Assembly (NCBI GenBank): GCA_018303315.1
Contig: JAGVYJ010000002.1
Location: 1-22,259, forward strand
Source of the DNA: Candidatus Woesearchaeota archaeon
Lineage (GTDB): Archaea > Nanobdellota > Nanobdellia > Woesearchaeales > JAGVYJ01
Direction of reading: 5' to 3'
Length of the DNA stretch: 22,259 nucleotides
Shown here: positions 19,195-22,259 of the stretch, piece after piece
Position numbering within the stretch: position 1 is the stretch's first letter
Layout of the letters: the number at the start of each line of letters is the position of its first letter
Notes under the pieces: model-generated
What the model was told of the DNA's origin: nothing
Database searches by the model: none
What the model saw: only the letters and a program-made list of their open reading frames with translations
Position numbers and translations under genes: made by a program

Positions 19195-20459
19195 TGGATT
19201 TTTTTCTTCCCATTCATGTAGGGCTGGAGAACATCAGGTATCTTGACTGTTCCGTCCTTCTGCTGGCAGACTTCAAGTATGGCACGCATGGTCCTTGAGG
19301 TTGCTATGGCAGTGCTGTTTAAGGTGTGCAATGGCTGCCTTGTCTTTCCGTCGGTGAATCTTGTGTTCAGCCTTGTTGCCTGATAGGCTGTGCAGTTTGA
19401 GCATGAAGCTGCCTCCATGTGGCCTTCCCTCGGGAACCACAGTTCCAGGTCATATTTTTTTGCAGCAACAATCCCTATGTCGCCGGTGCAAATGTTCACA
19501 ACCCTGTAGGGCAGCTTCAGTTTCTGGTAAATTTCCTCAAGATTTTTCAGCAGCTCCTCATGTATTTTCCATGATTCTTCAGGCTTGCAGAATACAAACA
19601 TCTCCACCTTGCTGAACTGGTGCATCCGGAAGAGCCCTTTTGTATCGACGGAATGGCTGCCAATCTCCTTCCGGTAGCATGATGAAATTCCTGCGTATTT
19701 TATTGGCAGCTCTTTCTCTTCCATAACCTCATTCTGGTACATGGCTGCTATGGGATGCTCTGAAGTCGCTATTAAGTATGCATCTGCCTCCTTTACCCAG
19801 TACATCATGGTCTTGAATTCTTCTATGTCCGTTACACCTTCATAAGGCTCTTTCCTCAGCAGGTGGGGCACCTCTATTGGCACGAATCCCTTTGCTGCAA
19901 GGAAATCAATGGCAAACCTCTGCAAAGCAAGGTCAAGCATTGCTAAGTCTCCCTTGATGAATGCAAAGCCGTTGCCTGACACCTTTGCAGCCCGCCTGAA
20001 GTCTGCTATCCCCAGTTCCTCTGCAAGCTCTCCGTGCGGCTTGAGCTCAAAATCCGGCTTTATCTTCTCCCCCCATTCTTTTACAACAGCATTATCCTTT
20101 GCCTCCATGCCATAGGGAACAGAATCATGGAGCATGTTCGGAAGCCTGAGCTGCAAAACTGTAATCTGCTCTTTCATCTTTGCCTCTTTGGTTTCCATAT
20201 CTTTTATTTTCTCAGGGATTTCCCTTGCCTCTTTCATCAGGGCATCTGCTGATTTCCCTGCCTTCTTGAGTTTTGCAATATCAGCAGAAACCTGGTTCCT
20301 TCTGTACTGCAATTCCTGGACCTTTGGCTTGTAGCTTCGCCATTCCCTGTCAAGCTTCAGTATTTTGTCAAGAATATCGAGGTACTCTGGCTGCTTTCTT
20401 TTCTCAAGGTTCTTCCTTACAAGTTCAGAATTTTCCCGGATAAACTTAAGGTCGAGCAT
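19191..20459 (-). CDS. serS: Seryl-tRNA synthetase (canonical class II type)
   Basis: A 422-residue enzyme of standard length. It begins MLDLKFIRENSELVRKN, then a long antiparallel coiled coil (about 25-105) that binds the tRNA(Ser) variable arm. The catalytic core follows with TSEHPIAAMY, motif 2 SSCYRKEIGSHSVDTKGLFRMHQF, and motif 3 LNSTAIATSRTMRAILE. It charges tRNA(Ser) with serine in the cytoplasm. It is the common type, not the zinc-dependent methanogen form. CCTATATAAACC (about 20480-20491) is 27 nt before the ATG, so its mRNA is leaderless. The unknown 136-residue gene follows with an ATGA overlap. Confidence 0.97.
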   Translation of the reverse strand: MLDLKFIRENSELVRKNLEKRKQPEYLDILDKILKLDREWRSYKPKVQELQYRRNQVSADIAKLKKAGKSADALMKEAREIPEKIKDMETKEAKMKEQITVLQLRLPNMLHDSVPYGMEAKDNAVVKEWGEKIKPDFELKPHGELAEELGIADFRRAAKVSGNGFAFIKGDLAMLDLALQRFAIDFLAAKGFVPIEVPHLLRKEPYEGVTDIEEFKTMMYWVKEADAYLIATSEHPIAAMYQNEVMEEKELPIKYAGISSCYRKEIGSHSVDTKGLFRMHQFSKVEMFVFCKPEESWKIHEELLKNLEEIYQKLKLPYRVVNICTGDIGIVAAKKYDLELWFPREGHMEAASCSNCTAYQATRLNTRFTDGKTRQPLHTLNSTAIATSRTMRAILEVCQQKDGTVKIPDVLQPYMNGKKKIQ

Positions 20460-20494
20460 TGCTTTCGGGAGTGGTTTTTGGTTTATATAGGTTG

Positions 20495-21085
20495 TTATAG
20501 TTCGTCAACGAATATCAGGTTGTCTGCCCAGCTTTTCTTTATCCTCCCGCGCTCCATGTTAATTGTGGGAAGGTAGTTGTGGTGCAGTCGCAGCGGCATT
20601 GTTATCCTTGCTGTGAATATTTCGTCGATGGCCTTTGGGCCGTAGCGCTTCTGCAGCTCCTGCACCACATGGGTGTTGAATATCTCAATCAGGTCTGATT
20701 CCGACTGGGCTTCAATTATCAGCATAAGGGCGAGATGGCCGTCTTTTTCGCCAAGGAAGCTTTGCATGACGTACTTTGTTGTTATCTGCTGCTCTGCCAG
20801 GTCAGTGTTGAACTCTTTCATGTATTCTGCCTGGGTCATTCCGAGCCGGAATTTTATTACGTAAAGCTGTCTTGCTGAAAAAACTCCCATCCCTTTCTGA
20901 GACCTGACAAGCCCTGTATAGTAATGCACAATCCCGGATTCCTCGAGGGCCTTCCTCTTCCTGTTTACAGTCATCAGGGGAACCTGGGTGTTCTTGCTTA
21001 TCTGATTGTCAGAAATCCTCGGGTTTTTGATGAGTTCCCTGAGTATCATACGTTCCTGGCCGTCAAGTTTCTTGTTGTCTATCAT
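20495..21085 (-). CDS. Lrp/AsnC-like winged-helix regulator, long form
   Basis: A 196-residue regulator, about 45 residues longer than a normal Lrp. The N-terminal HTH is clear: LDGQERMILRELIKNPRISDNQISKNTQVPLMTVNRKRKALEESGIVHYY. The remainder has a RAM-like segment (QLYVIKFRLGMTQ, HLALMLIIEAQSESDLIEIFNTHVV) and a C-terminal extension rich in basic and aromatic residues (RLHHNYLPTINMERGRIKKSW). It lies 35 nt upstream of serS on the same strand, although serS has its own TATA. TATCATA-type sites cluster around its promoter (21080-21150), suggesting self-regulation and perhaps control of the divergent gene at 21237. Ligand unknown. Confidence 0.8.
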   Translation of the reverse strand: MIDNKKLDGQERMILRELIKNPRISDNQISKNTQVPLMTVNRKRKALEESGIVHYYTGLVRSQKGMGVFSARQLYVIKFRLGMTQAEYMKEFNTDLAEQQITTKYVMQSFLGEKDGHLALMLIIEAQSESDLIEIFNTHVVQELQKRYGPKAIDEIFTARITMPLRLHHNYLPTINMERGRIKKSWADNLIFVDEL

Positions 21086-21150
21086 AAAACATCACACTTT
21101 GATATGAACATATCATACACTTCGGTAAAAACACCAAAAAAGGTATGATA
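21080..21150. promoter_or_regulatory. Cluster of TATCATA/TATGATA operator-like sites
   Basis: TATCATA occurs at 21080-21086 and 21111-21117 and, inverted, TATGATA at 21144-21150. TGATATG-AA-CATATCA at 21100-21115 is a perfect 16-bp palindrome lying 15-30 nt before the regulator start, over the expected TATA position. TATCATAC (21111-21118) and GTATGATA (21143-21150) form another inverted pair. This arrangement suits cooperative Lrp binding and autoregulation. Confidence 0.5.
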
Positions 21151-21236
21151 TTGATACATTTATCACAATTTTGAAACAATAAATATATAAATGTATCTAA
21201 ACCAAATGGGTATACGAAAAACTACAGTAACCTAAG

Positions 21237-21689
21237 ATGGCACTAAACGTACAGCCTTCTACAATTACCGGAGAACAGCTGAGAGTTGCAGGCCTGGAAT
21301 TTATTGTTGATTTCAAGCCTCCTGTGGTTCAGCAGGGCTCAATAACCGGCAAAGAACCGCGGCCGCTTGTGGACAGGGTTGTGCTGGTTGAGCCTGAATT
21401 GGGTGGATTACGCCTGACTCAGATACAAAGAGTACCTCATAATTCTAGCTTTGATGTGCTGTCTGTGTTATATGGGCCAATGCCTCCTGATATGCGTGGA
21501 ATTCTGGCTTTCTTTAGAGGGCCCCTCAATACAAGAATTGCATTCGGCATCCATCCTGAACTAATGGAAAGATATGGCCGTGAAGCTCAGCACCAAAATT
21601 CTATTCGGGGTATTGGCGATTACACGCCTGATGGCATTTACAGGCAATTCGAAACCTGTTTTGGTCAGCTGCCAGTAAGGTATCACTGA
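21237..21689 (+). CDS. Hypothetical protein, first of an unknown pair
   Basis: A 150-residue soluble protein with no recognised motif. It begins MALNVQPSTITGEQ and contains a beta-rich centre (DRVVLVEPELGGLRLTQIQRVP), then a segment LYGPMPPDMRGILAFFRGP and a polar end with one Cys. No signal peptide or membrane helix. The TATA (AAATATATAAATG, 21181-21193) is about 50 nt upstream, so there is a leader of about 25 nt without an obvious Shine-Dalgarno. It is divergent from the long Lrp-like regulator, whose operator cluster lies in the shared region, so it may be under its control. The next gene follows 3 nt after its stop. Confidence 0.6.
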   Translation: MALNVQPSTITGEQLRVAGLEFIVDFKPPVVQQGSITGKEPRPLVDRVVLVEPELGGLRLTQIQRVPHNSSFDVLSVLYGPMPPDMRGILAFFRGPLNTRIAFGIHPELMERYGREAQHQNSIRGIGDYTPDGIYRQFETCFGQLPVRYH

Positions 21690-21692
21690 ACA

Positions 21693-22154
21693 ATGGCAGT
21701 AGCAACTATGCCCTGGCAGACACAAACGCAGGCAGTTGATGTCATAGCTGTTGAATTGCTGTTCAGGGAACCAAACCTTGAGAAGTCTCTCGTCGGTGTG
21801 CAGAGATTAGTCTGGCAGGAGACTCCAGAAGGAAATTTTCTTCGCGAACTTGGTTTCAGGGATTCTGCCCGGTACAGGGTAATGACATACAGTGACTTCA
21901 AGGACGAGCTTTTGCATGTTCACGGCGTGAATGTTGCCCATTGGGGTTTTGGCCCTGAGGAGCAGCGCTATTTTAACACGCATACGCGTGCTGGAAACGG
22001 CGGCTTCCTGCCCTGGTATGCTGGCGAACAGATTTATGGAAGACTGACCGGCAATCGTAACAATGCTGTATGCCTGCTGCAGGATGTCCCACCACCAATC
22101 CCCTGCAATCCGAAAGAATCTGCTCCTTTTCCGGGAGTTGTGCAGTTCTACTAG
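21693..22154 (+). CDS. Hypothetical protein, second of an unknown pair
   Basis: A 153-residue soluble protein, not recognised. It begins MAVATMPWQTQTQ, shows a mixed first half (VDVIAVELLFREPNLEKSLVGVQRLVW), and ends with a Gly/Asn/Pro-rich part (HTRAGNGGFLPWYAGEQIYGRL and a Cys-Pro pattern CLLQDVPPPIPC). It is co-oriented with the preceding gene at 3 nt spacing. Both have roughly equal length and a DxV-V-(V/L)-x-(E)P-like stretch near the middle, so a distant duplication is possible but not shown. The 3' end falls inside the terminal inverted repeat, and its stop overlaps that of a minus-strand gene. Confidence 0.6.
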   Translation: MAVATMPWQTQTQAVDVIAVELLFREPNLEKSLVGVQRLVWQETPEGNFLRELGFRDSARYRVMTYSDFKDELLHVHGVNVAHWGFGPEEQRYFNTHTRAGNGGFLPWYAGEQIYGRLTGNRNNAVCLLQDVPPPIPCNPKESAPFPGVVQFY

Positions 22155-22259
22155 TTTTCCCTTACAATCTTGATGTCTTCCTTCATGTTTATAGCGTCAG
22201 CCAGTATTCTGCCTATCTTGAAGGAAGACATCAAGATTGTAAGGGAAAACTAGTAGAAC
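22145..22259. repeat. 41-bp perfect inverted repeat at the window end
   Basis: 22145-22185 and 22219-22259 are exact reverse complements (41 bases each), separated by 33 bases. The right arm ends exactly at the last base of the window. The left arm holds the stop codons of two real-looking genes, so the right arm looks like a fold-back copy produced at a contig end rather than a biological repeat. Confidence 0.85.
22151..22218 (-). CDS. 3' end of an unidentified minus-strand gene
   Basis: On the minus strand, codons before the TAG at 22151-22153 read KIGRILADAINMKEDIKIVREN, a plausible protein C terminus. Beyond 22218 the frame enters the inverted-repeat copy, so the rest of the gene is not represented. 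Too little is present to name it. Its stop overlaps the convergent gene ending at 22154. Confidence 0.45.

Noticed and set aside
1..22259. tRNA, rRNA, CRISPR arrays, insertion sequences
   Set aside because: No T-arm-like signatures, rRNA-like blocks, spaced direct repeats or transposase motifs were found on reading; gaps are too short for rRNA.

Overview
The window looks like an archaeal chromosome segment from a compact genome, most likely a DPANN-type lineage (Woesearchaeota or a relative). That placement is inferred from gene content and style and cannot be settled here. Signs of an archaeon: an Orc1/Cdc6 ATPase, two Lrp/AsnC regulators, a PHP-fused family X DNA polymerase, stand-alone VKOR genes, and archaeal promoters. 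About fifteen genes have a TATA-like box centred 25-29 nt before the start codon, which implies leaderless mRNAs. This spacing was used to choose starts. Genes are tightly packed, many convergent pairs overlap at their 3' ends, and there is no gene-free stretch over 300 bases. No rRNA, tRNA, CRISPR array or insertion sequence was recognised.

Layout. 1-1135: a truncated class I aminotransferase behind a pterin-carbinolamine dehydratase. 1211-3577: NUDIX hydrolase, thioredoxin-fold protein, degenerate receiver, flavin oxidoreductase and a single-cluster ferredoxin. 3614-6018: a thiol-redox block on the minus strand, read in the order 30-residue Lys-rich peptide ending in CxxC, CcdA/DsbD-like transporter, four-Cys VKOR, thioredoxin-fold lipoprotein, and a second VKOR that lacks its loop cysteines. 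6118-6812: CBS-pair protein and acylphosphatase. 6792-7408: a probable toxin-antitoxin pair whose antitoxin joins a YgiT-like zinc finger to an AbrB domain. 7484-8391: Lrp regulator and YbaK-like deacylase, with a perfect palindrome over the transcription start. 8535-10231: unknown membrane protein and a TyrA resembling fungal Tyr1. 10232-14426: Orc1/Cdc6, short-chain dehydrogenase, PolX-PHP, a structured intergenic element, and an acidic zinc-finger protein.

14420-17210 is a minus-strand operon for the first three shikimate steps by the DAHP route, read aroB, aroD, DAHP synthase. With TyrA and the aminotransferase, much of a tyrosine pathway is local; aroE, aroK, aroA, aroC and a chorismate mutase are not seen. 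17242-18792: a small two-helix membrane protein and a folC whose 5' part is frameshifted. 18784-21085: an unknown ORF coupled to serS, then a second Lrp-like regulator with a cluster of TATCATA-type sites. 21237-22154: two adjacent unknown proteins. The window ends in a 41-bp perfect inverted repeat that looks like an assembly fold-back over the end of another minus-strand gene.

The most distinctive unit is the redox block. It appears to place electron import (CcdA) and disulfide formation (VKOR plus a membrane-anchored thioredoxin fold) in one cluster, along with two unusual members: a cysteine-depleted VKOR and a CxxC micropeptide.
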